The notes: generated from the sequence alone by a model not told the origin. DNA of 64,000 nucleotides from Streptomyces sp. LHD-70 (GCF_031157275.1 NZ_JAVIFW010000006.1:62001-126000), one strand, 5' to 3'. Shown: positions 49,246 through 58,476, counted from the stretch's first letter. A program made the numbers and translations.

Positions 49246-51210
49246 ATGATCCAGGCAACCGGACTGACCAGCAATCCCCGTCGGGGCCTGCCACCCGCCG
49301 TCGACGACGTGTCCTTCGAGGCGCGGGCCGGCCGGGTCACGGCCCTGCTCGGCCGCACCGACGCCGGCATGAGTGTGGTCCTACGACTGATGCTCGAACT
49401 GCAACCCGGCCGCGGTGTCACGTACTTCAGGGGACGACCTCTGCACCGCATCGCGCATCCCGCACGCGAAGTCGGCGTTCTGCTCGGCGAGGTGCCGGGG
49501 CACCCCGGGCGCTCGGTGCGCGGTCAACTGCGCATGCTGTGCGCGGCCGCAGGGGTGCCCGTGTCCAGGGCCGACGAGGTGCTGGAGGTCGTCGGCCTCG
49601 TCAGCCTGCGCGATCAACGCCTCGGCACGCTGTCGCGCGGCATGGACCGCCGACTCGGCCTGGCATGCGCGCTCCTCGCCGATCCGCACACCCTGGTGCT
49701 CGACTCGCCCGCCGATGGCCTCTCCGCCCGTGAAGGCGGCTGGGTGCACACCATGCTTCGAGCGCACGCCGACCAGGGCGGCACCGTGTTGTTCACGACC
49801 GGCGACGCGAAGGAGGCCGCCCGAGTCGCCGACCAGGTCGTCACGGTCGAGCAGGGCAAGCTGGTGGCGGACCAGAAGGCCGGGGACTTCGCCCGTACCC
49901 GGCTCCGTCCTCGCGTCGCCGTCCGTTCCCCGCATGCCGCGAGGCTCGGTGTGCTGCTCACCAAGGAGGCGAGGGCGGGCAAGCGTTCACTGGAAGTCGT
50001 CCGCGAGGACGGCAACAGGCTTTCGGTGTACGGAAGCAATTGCGCCGAAGTGGGGGAGACGGCTTTCCGGCACGGTGTGCTGATTCACCAACTCGCAGAT
50101 GAGGAGGGTGACTTGGTCCCCACCAAACCCTCCTTGAGCAGAGCCTCAAGTTCGGGATCGGGATCGGCCGAACTCGCAAGCCGCCCCGAGCCCTCCACTC
50201 CACCCAGCCCAGCCATCCCGTCCATCCCGTCCAGGCCGTCCAGCCCGCGGGAGGCCTATCTCGGGCGAAGCGCGGACGTGTCACGCGGTGGCGCCGCCGT
50301 CGAGTCCATCACCGAGGCGCACGTCCCAGATGCCACGCCGACAACCGCTCTCAGAAGAGTCAGAAGGCTCGCAGCAGTCACAACTCGGGCCTCCAGAAAG
50401 GAACTTCCCCTCCTCCCTCCGCCCATCACGGCCCGCCCGGCCCGCAGCCCTCTGCGGCCCCTGCGCTACGAGGTGCGGAGGGCCGCCGGGATCCGAACGG
50501 GCTATGTGACGGCCTTCCTGGTGGTCGCCGTCTCGACCGTGATGGCTCTCTACCTCGCGCGCGCCGGCCACACCCCGCTGCCTCGCCTGCTCGCGGCCTG
50601 GCCCTACGAACTCCCGCTGGCCCCAGCCGCGATGGGGGCCGGTCTGCTCGGTGCGCTGTCCTTCGGGGACGAGTTCCGGCACCCCGCCCTCGCCGCCGAC
50701 CGCGGATCGGTACCGCGAAGACTCGGCCTGCTCGTCGCCAAGCTCGTGGTCTGCGCGGGCACCGCGGTGTTGCTCGCCGTGGCGACGGTCGTGACCGACG
50801 GGCTGGTGCTGCACGTCGTGTACGGCGAAGAAGTGACACGCCTGCCGGTGGACTGGCCTGATATGGCGGCGAGTTGGCTCGCTCTCAGTGTCGCCTGCTC
50901 CTGGGCCGGGCTGCTCGCGGCGGGCGTCTTCCGGTCCACAACGGCGGGGTTGGCGGCGCTGCTCGCCGTACCCGTCGTGCTCGTACCCGTCGTGGAGAAG
51001 CTCCTTGCAGAGCCTTCGGCGCGGTCGGCGGTGGGACTGCCGGGGCGGTTGCGCGAGGTGACGCTCGTGCAATGGCCCGCGAAGGGCGATCGGTTCATCG
51101 CCGGGCTGGTGCACATGATCGCCCAACCTGTCGGCAGCGCATTGGTGTTGAGCCTGGCCGCACTGCTGTGCGCCTATCTGCTGACAGGGCTGCGAAGCAG
51201 AGCGAGATAG
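49246..51210 (+). CDS. ABC-type ATPase-permease fusion with degenerate nucleotide site
   Basis: Protein of 654 aa: an N-terminal ABC ATPase fold (residues 1-215), a 180-residue Ser/Pro-rich linker, and an ABC-2-like membrane domain with about six helices (residues 420-650). ATPase motifs are present in order but altered. Walker A is GRTDAGMS (Met42 instead of Lys), the signature is LSRGM rather than LSGGQ, Walker B is VLDSP (Ser154 instead of the catalytic Glu), and the H-loop His is Gly186 (TTGD). ATP hydrolysis is therefore unlikely. The ATG at 49246 follows GAGAGAAG. whiH starts 173 bp downstream in the same direction. The substrate or role is unknown. Confidence 0.8.
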   Translation: MIQATGLTSNPRRGLPPAVDDVSFEARAGRVTALLGRTDAGMSVVLRLMLELQPGRGVTYFRGRPLHRIAHPAREVGVLLGEVPGHPGRSVRGQLRMLCAAAGVPVSRADEVLEVVGLVSLRDQRLGTLSRGMDRRLGLACALLADPHTLVLDSPADGLSAREGGWVHTMLRAHADQGGTVLFTTGDAKEAARVADQVVTVEQGKLVADQKAGDFARTRLRPRVAVRSPHAARLGVLLTKEARAGKRSLEVVREDGNRLSVYGSNCAEVGETAFRHGVLIHQLADEEGDLVPTKPSLSRASSSGSGSAELASRPEPSTPPSPAIPSIPSRPSSPREAYLGRSADVSRGGAAVESITEAHVPDATPTTALRRVRRLAAVTTRASRKELPLLPPPITARPARSPLRPLRYEVRRAAGIRTGYVTAFLVVAVSTVMALYLARAGHTPLPRLLAAWPYELPLAPAAMGAGLLGALSFGDEFRHPALAADRGSVPRRLGLLVAKLVVCAGTAVLLAVATVVTDGLVLHVVYGEEVTRLPVDWPDMAASWLALSVACSWAGLLAAGVFRSTTAGLAALLAVPVVLVPVVEKLLAEPSARSAVGLPGRLREVTLVQWPAKGDRFIAGLVHMIAQPVGSALVLSLAALLCAYLLTGLRSRAR

Positions 51211-51348
51211 TGCCGTGCCGCGCTGTCCCTTGCAGGGCTTGAGCGCAACTGCCCGCAGGATTACGGGAGGAGAGTCGTTTCTGTCGGATAAGGCGTCAAT
51301 TGCGGCGGGGTAGGCGATCACCCTTTCGTGTGCTTTTCACCAAAGACC

Positions 51349-51376
51349 TCAAGGGGGTTGAGCGCTGAGCCGACAA
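51349..51376 (+). promoter_or_regulatory. sigma-WhiG-type promoter of whiH
   Basis: TCAA (51349-51352), 16-bp spacer, GCCGACAA (51369-51376). The sigma-WhiG consensus is TAAA-N15-GCCGATAA. The -10 element ends only seven bases before the whiH GTG, so the transcript should be leaderless or nearly so. Confidence 0.7.
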
Positions 51377-51383
51377 AAGATCC

Positions 51384-52271
51384 GTGAGTACCCTTGCGCA
51401 CACCATGATGACCGCCGCCCGCTCCGCCGACACCGGCCTCGCAGGACCGGGCGAACTCGACCGCTACCCCTACGCGGAGGCCCCCTCGACCGGCCGTGTC
51501 GGCGTTCCCTCCTGGGAGAGTTCGGATCCCGATCTGAACCGCGCCGGCCGGCGCGCGGCGGGCAGCCGAGGCCGCGGGCTGCACGGCCAACTCGTCCAGC
51601 AGCTCGGCCAGATGATCGTTTCCGGCGACCTGGGGGCGGACCGCCCGCTGGTTCCCGAGGAGATCGGTCAGCGATTCGAGGTCTCCCGCACTGTCGTCCG
51701 CGAATCGCTCCGCGTGCTAGAGGCCAAGGGGCTGGTCAGTGCCCGCCCCAACGTCGGCACGCGCGTGCGACCGGTCAGCGACTGGAACCTGCTCGACCCG
51801 GACATCATCGAGTGGCGCGCCTTCGGCCCGCAGCGGGACGACCAGCGTCGCGAACTGAGTGAGCTGCGCTGGACGATCGAGCCGCTGGCCGCCCGGCTCG
51901 CGGCCGGTCACGGTCGTGAGGACGTCCAGCAGCGCCTGGTCGACATGGTCGAGATCATGGGCCACGCCCTCGGGCAGGGAGACTCCGTCACGTTCTCCCG
52001 CGCCGACGCCGAGTTCCACTCCCTGCTCATCCAGGTCGCGGGCAACCGCATGCTGGAACACCTCTCGGGGATCGTCTCGGCCGCGCTGCAGGTGTCCGGA
52101 GGCCCGGTGACCGGCTGCGACCGCCCCACCGAGTCGGCCGTCGCGCACCACGCGCGCATCGTCGAGGCGCTCGGTGCCGCGGACGGCGTCGGCGCCGAGA
52201 CCGCGATGCGCCAACTGCTCACCGTCCACCCGGACGTGGAGCGTGTGGTCCCGGCCCCCCGCGAGCACTGA
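51384..52271 (+). CDS. whiH: sporulation regulator WhiH (GntR family, FadR-type)
   Basis: GntR-family transcriptional regulator, 295 aa. After a 65-residue lead, the winged helix is QLVQQLGQMIVSGDLGADRP with recognition region IGQRFEVSRTVVRESLRVLEAKG. The FCD-type effector domain occupies about residues 155-285, with the metal or ligand histidines in DAEFHSLLIQVAGN and AVAHHARIVEAL. Its size and its place just upstream of hrdB match S. coelicolor whiH, needed for septation of aerial hyphae. A sigma-WhiG-type promoter ends seven bases before the GTG at 51384. The effector molecule is unknown. Confidence 0.92.
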   Translation: MSTLAHTMMTAARSADTGLAGPGELDRYPYAEAPSTGRVGVPSWESSDPDLNRAGRRAAGSRGRGLHGQLVQQLGQMIVSGDLGADRPLVPEEIGQRFEVSRTVVRESLRVLEAKGLVSARPNVGTRVRPVSDWNLLDPDIIEWRAFGPQRDDQRRELSELRWTIEPLAARLAAGHGREDVQQRLVDMVEIMGHALGQGDSVTFSRADAEFHSLLIQVAGNRMLEHLSGIVSAALQVSGGPVTGCDRPTESAVAHHARIVEALGAADGVGAETAMRQLLTVHPDVERVVPAPREH

Positions 52272-52843
52272 ACTGCCCGCGCTCCGCCCGCGCCGCCAGG
52301 TGTGTACGGCGGACTCGAGGGCGACCGCGTACGCCTTCTTCGCTCACGGTCCGTGCTTCGTCGTGCGTGCCCGGTCATGCGCCTGGGGCGAGGATTGCAC
52401 GGCCGCCAGGCGCGTCGCCCGCGTCGGCAGCGTCGGCGGGCCGTTCGTGTCGGCGGTCGGCGGTCGGTGGTGGCGGAGTCGCCGGGACCCGGCCGGGCCC
52501 GGCGGCCCGCGTGCGTGAAGCCGTCCTCCACCCGGCTTCGGGGTGAAACAGGAGTGCGGCGCTCGGCTTTGGGCACACGTAATTGAGGGCGTATGTCCCA
52601 TAGCCACTGTTATCGATGGTTACGGGGTGTGACTCGGGCCACGCAGATTGGGCGTAACGCTCCACCGGGTAGCGCGATGACCTAAGAGGTGACAGCCGAG
52701 GAGGGAATACAGCCGCCGCATGCGGCGCTGTGCAGCTCTGACGCCCCGCCCGCGCCGTCGGCCAATTCCCAGCCGTCGGCAGTCGGCTCCGGTCCACAGT
52801 GGACGGGGCCGGAAGCCGTTTCCATCGTTCCGAGAGGTTGTTC
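52272..52843. other. 572-bp intergenic region upstream of hrdB
   Basis: No gene is seen. It holds the whiH 3' end and hrdB promoters. Candidates, all weak: TTGAGG (52583) with TGTTAT (52608) at 19-bp spacing, and GGGAAT at 52703 resembling a sigma-R -35 but without a good GTT partner. A GTCGGCG-rich micro-repeat lies at 52425-52475. Confidence 0.4.
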
Positions 52844-54397
52844 GTGTCGGCCAGCACATCCCGTACGCTCCCGCCGGAGATCGCCGAGTCCGAGTCTGTG
52901 ATGGCGCTCATCGAGCGGGGAAAGGCCGAGGGGCAGATCGCCGGCGATGACGTGCGTCGGGCCTTCGAAGCTGACCAGATTCCGGCCACTCAGTGGAAGA
53001 ACGTTCTGCGCAGCCTCAACCAGATCCTCGAGGAAGAGGGTGTGACGCTGATGGTCAGTGCCGCGGAGTCGCCGAAGCGCCCCCGCAAGAGCGTCGCAGC
53101 GAAGAGTCCGGCCAAGCGCACCGCCACCAAGACCGTGGCGGCCAAGACGGCGACCGCGAAGAAGGCCACGGCCACTACCGCCGCGACTGTCTCCGCAGCC
53201 GCAGAGACGACGGCCGAAGAGGCCGCCCCCGCGAAGAAGGCCGCCGCCAAGAAGACGGTGGCGAAGAAGACCGCGGCGAAGAAGACCACCGCCAAGAAGA
53301 CGGCGGCGAAGAAGACCGCGGCAAAGAAGGACGACGACCTGCTCGTCGCCGACGAGCCGATCGAGGAGACCCCGGCCGCGGCCAAGCCCGGTGAGGAAGA
53401 GGAGGAGACCGGCGGCGAGGCCAAGGGCTTCGTCCTCTCCGACGACGACGAGGACGACGCTCCTGCCCAGCAGGTCGCCGTCGCCGGCGCCACCGCCGAC
53501 CCGGTCAAGGACTACCTCAAGCAGATCGGTAAGGTCCCGCTGCTCAACGCCGAGCAGGAGGTGGAGCTCGCCAAGCGCATCGAGGCCGGTCTGTTCGCCG
53601 AGGACAAGTTGGCCAACGCCGACAAGCTCGCCCCCAAGCTCAAGCGCGAGCTGGAGATCATCGCCGAGGACGGCCGCCGCGCCAAGAACCACCTCCTGGA
53701 GGCCAACCTCCGTCTGGTGGTCTCCCTGGCGAAGCGCTACACCGGCCGCGGCATGCTCTTCCTGGACCTGATCCAGGAGGGCAACCTCGGTCTGATCCGC
53801 GCGGTCGAGAAGTTCGACTACACCAAGGGCTACAAGTTCTCCACGTACGCGACGTGGTGGATCCGTCAGGCCATCACCCGCGCCATGGCCGACCAGGCAC
53901 GCACCATCCGTATCCCGGTGCACATGGTCGAGGTCATCAACAAGCTCGCGCGTGTGCAGCGCCAGATGCTCCAGGACCTGGGCCGTGAGCCCACCCCGGA
54001 GGAGCTGGCCAAGGAACTCGACATGACCCCCGAGAAGGTCATCGAGGTTCAGAAGTACGGCCGCGAGCCCATCTCCCTGCACACCCCGCTGGGCGAGGAC
54101 GGCGACAGCGAGTTCGGTGACCTCATCGAGGACTCCGAGGCCGTCGTCCCGGCCGACGCGGTCAGCTTCACGCTCCTCCAGGAGCAGCTGCACTCCGTGC
54201 TCGACACCCTGTCCGAGCGCGAAGCGGGCGTCGTCTCCATGCGGTTCGGTCTCACCGACGGTCAGCCGAAGACCCTCGACGAGATCGGCAAGGTGTACGG
54301 CGTGACGCGTGAGCGCATCCGCCAGATCGAGTCGAAGACCATGTCGAAGCTCCGTCACCCGTCGCGCTCCCAGGTGCTGCGCGACTACCTCGACTAG
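52844..54397 (+). CDS. hrdB: principal RNA polymerase sigma factor HrdB
   Basis: Essential primary sigma-70 factor, 517 aa. Region 1.1 (residues about 10-65) is followed by a Lys/Ala-rich low-complexity segment with AAKKT-type repeats (about 75-165) and an acidic stretch. Regions 1.2 to 4.2 start at [16 protein letters not shown] and include the -10 recognition helix ([20 protein letters not shown]) and the -35 helix ([20 protein letters not shown]). The GTG at 52844 follows GAGAGG and gives [16 protein letters not shown], the start I recall for S. coelicolor HrdB. A strong terminator follows. It lies downstream of whiH, as in S. coelicolor. Confidence 0.98.
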   Translation: MSASTSRTLPPEIAESESVMALIERGKAEGQIAGDDVRRAFEADQIPATQWKNVLRSLNQILEEEGVTLMVSAAESPKRPRKSVAAKSPAKRTATKTVAAKTATAKKATATTAATVSAAAETTAEEAAPAKKAAAKKTVAKKTAAKKTTAKKTAAKKTAAKKDDDLLVADEPIEETPAAAKPGEEEEETGGEAKGFVLSDDDEDDAPAQQVAVAGATADPVKDYLKQIGKVPLLNAEQEVELAKRIEAGLFAEDKLANADKLAPKLKRELEIIAEDGRRAKNHLLEANLRLVVSLAKRYTGRGMLFLDLIQEGNLGLIRAVEKFDYTKGYKFSTYATWWIRQAITRAMADQARTIRIPVHMVEVINKLARVQRQMLQDLGREPTPEELAKELDMTPEKVIEVQKYGREPISLHTPLGEDGDSEFGDLIEDSEAVVPADAVSFTLLQEQLHSVLDTLSEREAGVVSMRFGLTDGQPKTLDEIGKVYGVTRERIRQIESKTMSKLRHPSRSQVLRDYLD

Positions 54398-54420
54398 GTC
54401 GCAGGCAGTTCGTACGAGGC

Positions 54421-54455
54421 AAGGGCCCGGATTCCAGGAGGAGTCCGGGCCCTTT
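54421..54455 (+). terminator. intrinsic terminator of hrdB
   Basis: An 11-bp perfect stem AAGGGCCCGGA/TCCGGGCCCTT, 12-base loop, and a TTT end, 24 bp after the hrdB stop. Confidence 0.9.
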
Positions 54456-54558
54456 GTCGTGCGCCTTCGCGCCGTCTGTGCACCCGTGCGCGGGTGCGGC
54501 GCGCGCGTCGGTGGTCGACGCTGAGCGAGTAATGAGCAACTCAGCGTCAGGAGAGCGT

Positions 54559-55416
54559 ATGCGCCGTGGTCCCTTCGTCAGAGCGCTGTCGGGTTTACTC
54601 GCCCCGCTGGCGGCGGCAGTTGTGCTGCCTCTGACGGTGCCTGCTCCGGCGGTTGCCGACTCGGTGGTCGTCGGCGGTCAGCCGGTCCAGGTGGCCGAGC
54701 ATCCCTGGGTGGTGGCGATCGCCAGTCGTGACCGGTTCGGAGGTACGCGGTCGGGGCAGTTCTGCGGCGGTGCCGTAGTGGACCGGCGCACCGTGCTGAC
54801 GGCCGCCCACTGCATGAGCGAGGACGTGCTCGGGGTCCCGCCGAGCGAAGTGCCCGACCTGAAAGTCATCGCGGGCCGCGGCGATCTGCGGACGAACGAG
54901 GGCCGCGAAGTCACCGTGCGTCGAGTGTGGGTGAACAAGGAGTACGACAGCGTCACCAACTCCGGGGACGTCGCGGTGCTCACCCTCGCCAAGTCGCTGC
55001 CCGAGTCGTCCGTGGTCCCCATGGCACGCGAGGGGAACGCCGCGTACGAACCGGGGACGGTGGCCTCGGTGTACGGCTGGGGTGACACGACCGGTGCCGG
55101 TGACTACGCGCGTACGCTGCGTGCCGCCCGCGTACGGGTGTTGTCCGACAGCGTCTGCGAACGGGCCTACCCGGGCAGTGTCGACGGAAGGTACATGGCC
55201 AACTCCATGCTGTGCGCGGGGGAGCCAAAGGGTGGCCGGGACGCCTGCCAGGGGGACAGCGGTGGGCCGTTGCTGGCCCGAGGGCGGCTGATCGGCCTGG
55301 TCTCGTGGGGTGACGGCTGTGGCGAGCCGGGCAATCCGGGTGTCTATACGCGGATCTCCGAGGTGCTGCCGTTGGTGTCGAAGGCGCAGGGCGCGGCGGG
55401 AGGCTCGCGCCGCTGA
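54559..55416 (+). CDS. secreted trypsin-like serine protease (S1A)
   Basis: Chymotrypsin-family protease, 285 aa. A signal peptide covers about residues 1-37 (RRGPFVRALSGLLAPLAAAV, ending PAPAVA). The mature domain keeps the full S1A plan: VVVGGQPVQVAEHPWVV, His in VLTAAHC, Asp in SGDVAVLTL and Ser in CQGDSGGPL, with paired cysteines and the late GNPGVYTRIS. Asp before the CQGDSGG block (GGRDACQGD) indicates trypsin-like Arg/Lys specificity. The ATG at 54559 follows AGGAGA. An ATG at 54532 is in frame but less well supported. It is an unusual neighbour of hrdB but is conserved there in Streptomyces, as I recall. Confidence 0.93.
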   Translation: MRRGPFVRALSGLLAPLAAAVVLPLTVPAPAVADSVVVGGQPVQVAEHPWVVAIASRDRFGGTRSGQFCGGAVVDRRTVLTAAHCMSEDVLGVPPSEVPDLKVIAGRGDLRTNEGREVTVRRVWVNKEYDSVTNSGDVAVLTLAKSLPESSVVPMAREGNAAYEPGTVASVYGWGDTTGAGDYARTLRAARVRVLSDSVCERAYPGSVDGRYMANSMLCAGEPKGGRDACQGDSGGPLLARGRLIGLVSWGDGCGEPGNPGVYTRISEVLPLVSKAQGAAGGSRR

Positions 55417-55429
55417 GTAGCCGTCAGAG

Positions 55430-55462
55430 GCGCTGCGGGGGTCTCTGGGGCTCCCGCAGCGC
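55430..55462. terminator. hairpin after the trypsin-like gene
   Basis: A 10-bp stem GCGCTGCGGG/CCCGCAGCGC with a 13-base loop, 14 bp after the stop. Confidence 0.75.
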
Positions 55463-55515
55463 TCTATGCGGTGCCGCAGTGCGGTAGTTGTACGCGACGC
55501 CGTGAGAGGTACGAG

Positions 55516-55551
55516 AGCGGGCGGTCACCCTGGTCGGGGTGGCCGCCCGCT
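55516..55551. terminator. second hairpin between convergent genes
   Basis: AGCGGGCGGTCACCC pairs with GGGTGGCCGCCCGCT (one G-T), loop six bases. It lies before the end of the convergent small zinc-ribbon gene and can serve that strand. Confidence 0.75.
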
Positions 55552-55594
55552 GTGCCGGCCCTGGGCCGGTGCTGGCTCGTCGTGATGCGAAGTG

Positions 55595-55825
55595 TCAGCG
55601 ATCCTCGTCAGTGACGTTTGCCGGGACGGCGGTCAGCCGCTCCGTCTCGTCCTGTATCTCAGCGGCGATCTTCTTGAGTTCCGGCTCGAACTTGCGACCG
55701 TGGTGGGCGCAGAAGAGCAGTTCACCGCCGCTCATCAGGACGACGCGCAGGTATGCCTGGGCGCCGCAGCGGTCGCAGCGATCAGCGGCCGTCAGGGGGC
55801 TCGCGGGGGTCAGAACAGTAGTCAC
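55595..55825 (-). CDS. small Cys-containing conserved protein (DUF7455-like)
   Basis: Protein of 76 aa. A CDRC pair near residue 17 and CAHH near residue 39 form a probable zinc knuckle (RCDRCGAQAYLRVV...LFCAHHGRKF), followed by a helical tail (EPELKKIAAEIQDETERL). It is a conserved actinobacterial family that I know only as a DUF, often encoded near hrdB-type genes. The ATG at 55825 begins MTTVLTPASPLTAADRCDRC. It is convergent with the protease gene and divergent from parE. Its size and knuckle suggest an RNA- or protein-binding adaptor, but nothing proves this. Confidence 0.82.
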   Translation of the reverse strand: MTTVLTPASPLTAADRCDRCGAQAYLRVVLMSGGELLFCAHHGRKFEPELKKIAAEIQDETERLTAVPANVTDEDR

Positions 55826-56114
55826 GTCGCCTCTTCTCTAGCTCGACGAGCTGTCGTACCAGGGTCAACATCCAACCAGGCCGAAAACGTTCCCGATCTT
55901 GGCTTTTCCTCGAAATTTTCTTCCGAGGCGGCTGTCTGCTGCCGGTTGGCGGCGAATGTGCCGTATTACGTCTTCTACGGTTTTCGCGTGGGTTTGCAGA
56001 GTCTTACTTGCCGTCTTCAGTTGTGGTCCAGCTCTGTCCTCCCCGGCCCAAGGTGTGGCCGGTTGTTCATGAGGACGTGCCCGGAGCCTAAATGGTTCAT
56101 GCCTGCTTGGGAAC

Positions 56115-56130
56115 GTGATGTGAGCATCAC
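56115..56130. promoter_or_regulatory. palindrome GTGATG-TGAG-CATCAC upstream of parE
   Basis: A perfect six-base dyad with a four-base centre, 163 bp before the parE start. It has the look of a GntR/TetR-class operator; the regulator is unknown. Confidence 0.4.
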
Positions 56131-56242
56131 CCCATCGAGGGATCGAACATCCATACGGCCCTGGACTAGGGTGGCGTCAGTCGAGGGTGGCGTTACATCG
56201 GCTCTACCAGGCCTCGGTACCCTCTGAGCGGCGACCGATGCC

Positions 56243-56262
56243 GACCCCCTCTCCAGGGGGTC
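56243..56262 (+). promoter_or_regulatory. leader hairpin of parE
   Basis: A perfect eight-base stem GACCCCCT/AGGGGGTC with loop CTCC in the untranslated leader, followed by a 30-base run without stable structure containing the GAGGAG ribosome-binding site. Confidence 0.45.
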
Positions 56263-56292
56263 CCAACAGAAATTCAGCGAGGAGCGAAACGC

Positions 56293-58410
56293 GTGACCGC
56301 CGAGACGTCCGTGTCGTCCACAGAGCTGCTTTCCGGGGCAGACCGGGACGGTTCCAACTACACCGCGCGGCACCTGCTCGTCCTCGAGGGGCTCGAAGCG
56401 GTTCGCAAGCGTCCGGGTATGTACATCGGCTCGACCGACAGCCGCGGTCTGATGCACTGCCTCTGGGAGATCATCGACAACTCCGTGGACGAGGCCCTGG
56501 GCGGGCACTGCGACCACATCGACGTGATCCTCCACGAGGACGGTTCGGTGGAGGTGCGGGACAACGGCCGCGGCATCCCCGTGGACGTCGAGCCCAAGAC
56601 CGGCATCTCCGGTGTCGAGGTCGTCATGACCAAGCTGCATGCCGGCGGAAAGTTCGGCGGCGGCTCCTACGCGGCCTCCGGCGGTCTGCACGGTGTGGGT
56701 GCTTCCGTGGTGAACGCACTGTCGGCCCGCCTCGACGTCGAGGTCGACCGCAGCACCGTGCACTCCATCAGCTTCCGGCGTGGTGTCCCCGGCTCCTTCC
56801 ACGGCGAGGGACCCGATGCCGAGTTCACCCCGGGCAGCGGCCTGACCAAGGGCAAGCGCGTTCCCAAGGGGCGCACGGGAACCCGCGTCCGCTACTGGTC
56901 GGACGCGCAGATCTTCCTCAAGGACGCCAAGCTCTCCCTGGAGCACCTGCACCAGCGCGCCCGTCAGACCGCGTTCCTCGTCCCGGGCCTGACCATCGTC
57001 GTGAGCGACGAGCGGGATCTGGACGGGATCGGCAAGAGCGAGGAGACCTTCCGCTTCGACGGCGGCATCAGCGAGTTCTGCGAGTTCCTCGCCACGGACA
57101 AGCCGATCTGCGACGTCGTGCGCCTCTCCGGGCAGGGCTCCTTCAAGGAGACCGTGCCGGTCCTCGACGACCGCGGGCACATGACACCCACCGAAGTCAC
57201 CCGGGAACTCGGCGTGGACATCGCGCTGCGCTGGGGCACGGGGTACGACAGCACGATCAAGTCGTTCGTGAACATCATCGCGACGCCCAAGGGCGGCACC
57301 CACGTCACCGGCTTCGAACGCTCCGTGACCAAGACGGTCAACGAAGTCCTGCGTACGCAGAAACTGCTGCGCGTCGCCGAGGACGACATCGTCAAGGACG
57401 ACGCCCTGGAGGGCCTCACCGCGGTCGTCACCGTGAGGCTCGCCGAGCCGCAGTTCGAGGGGCAGACCAAGGAGGTGCTCGGCACCTCGGCGGCCAACCG
57501 GATCGTGTCCAATGTCGTGGCCAAGGAGCTCAAGACCTTCCTGGCGTCCACCAAGCGGGACGCGAAGGCGCAGGCGCGGGCCGTCCTGGAGAAGACGGTC
57601 GCCGCCGCGCGTACGCGGATCGCGGCCCGTCAGCACAAGGAGGCGCAGCGTCGGAAGACCGCCCTCGAGTCCTCCACGCTGCCCGCGAAGCTCGCGGACT
57701 GCCGCAGCGACGACGTGGACCGCAGCGAGCTGTTCATCGTCGAGGGTGACTCCGCGCTCGGCACGGCCAAGCTCGCCCGCAACTCCGAGTTCCAGGCGCT
57801 GCTTCCGATCCGCGGCAAGATCCTCAACGTTCAGAAGGCGTCCGTCTCGGACATGCTGAAGAACGCCGAGTGCGGCGCGATCATCCAGGTCATAGGAGCG
57901 GGGTCCGGGCGGACCTTCGACATCGACGCCGCGCGCTACGGCAAGATCATCCTGCTGGTCGACGCCGATGTGGACGGCGCCCACATCCGCGTCCTGCTAC
58001 TCACGCTCTTCCAGCGGTACATGCGGCCGATGGTGGAGGCCGGCCGGGTCTTCGCCGCCGTGCCGCCGCTGCACCGCATCGAGCTGGTCCAGCCCAAGAA
58101 GGGCCAGGACAAGTACGTCTACACCTACTCGGACAACGAACTGCGGTCCACGCTCCTGGAGTTCGAGCGCAAGGGTGTGCGCTACAAGGACTCGATCCAG
58201 CGGTACAAGGGCCTCGGCGAGATGGATGCGGACCAGCTCGCGGAGACCACCATGGACCCGCGGTACCGCACTCTGCGCCGTATCAACATCAGCGACCTGG
58301 AGTCCTCGGAGAAGGTCTTCGACCTCCTCATGGGCAACGAGGTGGCGCCGCGCAAGGAGTTCATCACCAGCTCGGCCGCCACGCTTGACCGCTCGCGTAT
58401 CGACGCCTGA
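56293..58410 (+). CDS. parE: type II topoisomerase subunit B, ParE-type
   Basis: ATPase subunit of topoisomerase IV, which unlinks daughter chromosomes, 705 aa. The GHKL ATPase domain has LEAVRKRPGMYIGSTDSRGL, EIIDNSVDEA, VEVRDNGRGIPV and GGLHGVGASVVNALS. The transducer ends with QTKEVLGTSAANRIVS. The TOPRIM domain has IVEGDSALGTAK and VDADVDGAHIRVLLL (metal-binding DxD). IQRYKGLGEMDADQL is the late family signature. The GTG at 56293 follows GAGGAG. It is distinct from the gyrB near the chromosome origin. The ParC partner is not in the window. A 13-bp hairpin follows. Confidence 0.95.
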   Translation: MTAETSVSSTELLSGADRDGSNYTARHLLVLEGLEAVRKRPGMYIGSTDSRGLMHCLWEIIDNSVDEALGGHCDHIDVILHEDGSVEVRDNGRGIPVDVEPKTGISGVEVVMTKLHAGGKFGGGSYAASGGLHGVGASVVNALSARLDVEVDRSTVHSISFRRGVPGSFHGEGPDAEFTPGSGLTKGKRVPKGRTGTRVRYWSDAQIFLKDAKLSLEHLHQRARQTAFLVPGLTIVVSDERDLDGIGKSEETFRFDGGISEFCEFLATDKPICDVVRLSGQGSFKETVPVLDDRGHMTPTEVTRELGVDIALRWGTGYDSTIKSFVNIIATPKGGTHVTGFERSVTKTVNEVLRTQKLLRVAEDDIVKDDALEGLTAVVTVRLAEPQFEGQTKEVLGTSAANRIVSNVVAKELKTFLASTKRDAKAQARAVLEKTVAAARTRIAARQHKEAQRRKTALESSTLPAKLADCRSDDVDRSELFIVEGDSALGTAKLARNSEFQALLPIRGKILNVQKASVSDMLKNAECGAIIQVIGAGSGRTFDIDAARYGKIILLVDADVDGAHIRVLLLTLFQRYMRPMVEAGRVFAAVPPLHRIELVQPKKGQDKYVYTYSDNELRSTLLEFERKGVRYKDSIQRYKGLGEMDADQLAETTMDPRYRTLRRINISDLESSEKVFDLLMGNEVAPRKEFITSSAATLDRSRIDA

Positions 58411-58433
58411 GGGCGCCCGGACCGACCGGCCTT

Positions 58434-58476
58434 GTCGGGCCCGCCTCTCCGCCTGCGGGTGGAAGGCGGGCCCGAC
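58434..58476 (+). terminator. intrinsic terminator after parE
   Basis: A perfect 13-bp stem GTCGGGCCCGCCT/AGGCGGGCCCGAC with a 17-base loop, 23 bp after the stop. Confidence 0.85.

Larger units (their letters stand above)
55826..56292. other. 467-bp divergent region upstream of parE
   Basis: No gene is seen. It is unusually AT-rich for this chromosome near 55880-56000. It contains the dyad GTGATG-TGAG-CATCAC (56115-56130) and the hairpin GACCCCCT-CTCC-AGGGGGTC (56243-56262), which lies 31 bp before the parE start. Confidence 0.55.

Noticed and set aside
52703..52729. Sigma-R-type promoter of hrdB (GGGAAT)
   Set aside because: A GGGAAT element is present, but 18-19 bp downstream the sequence is GCT/CTG, not GTT, so I do not annotate it.
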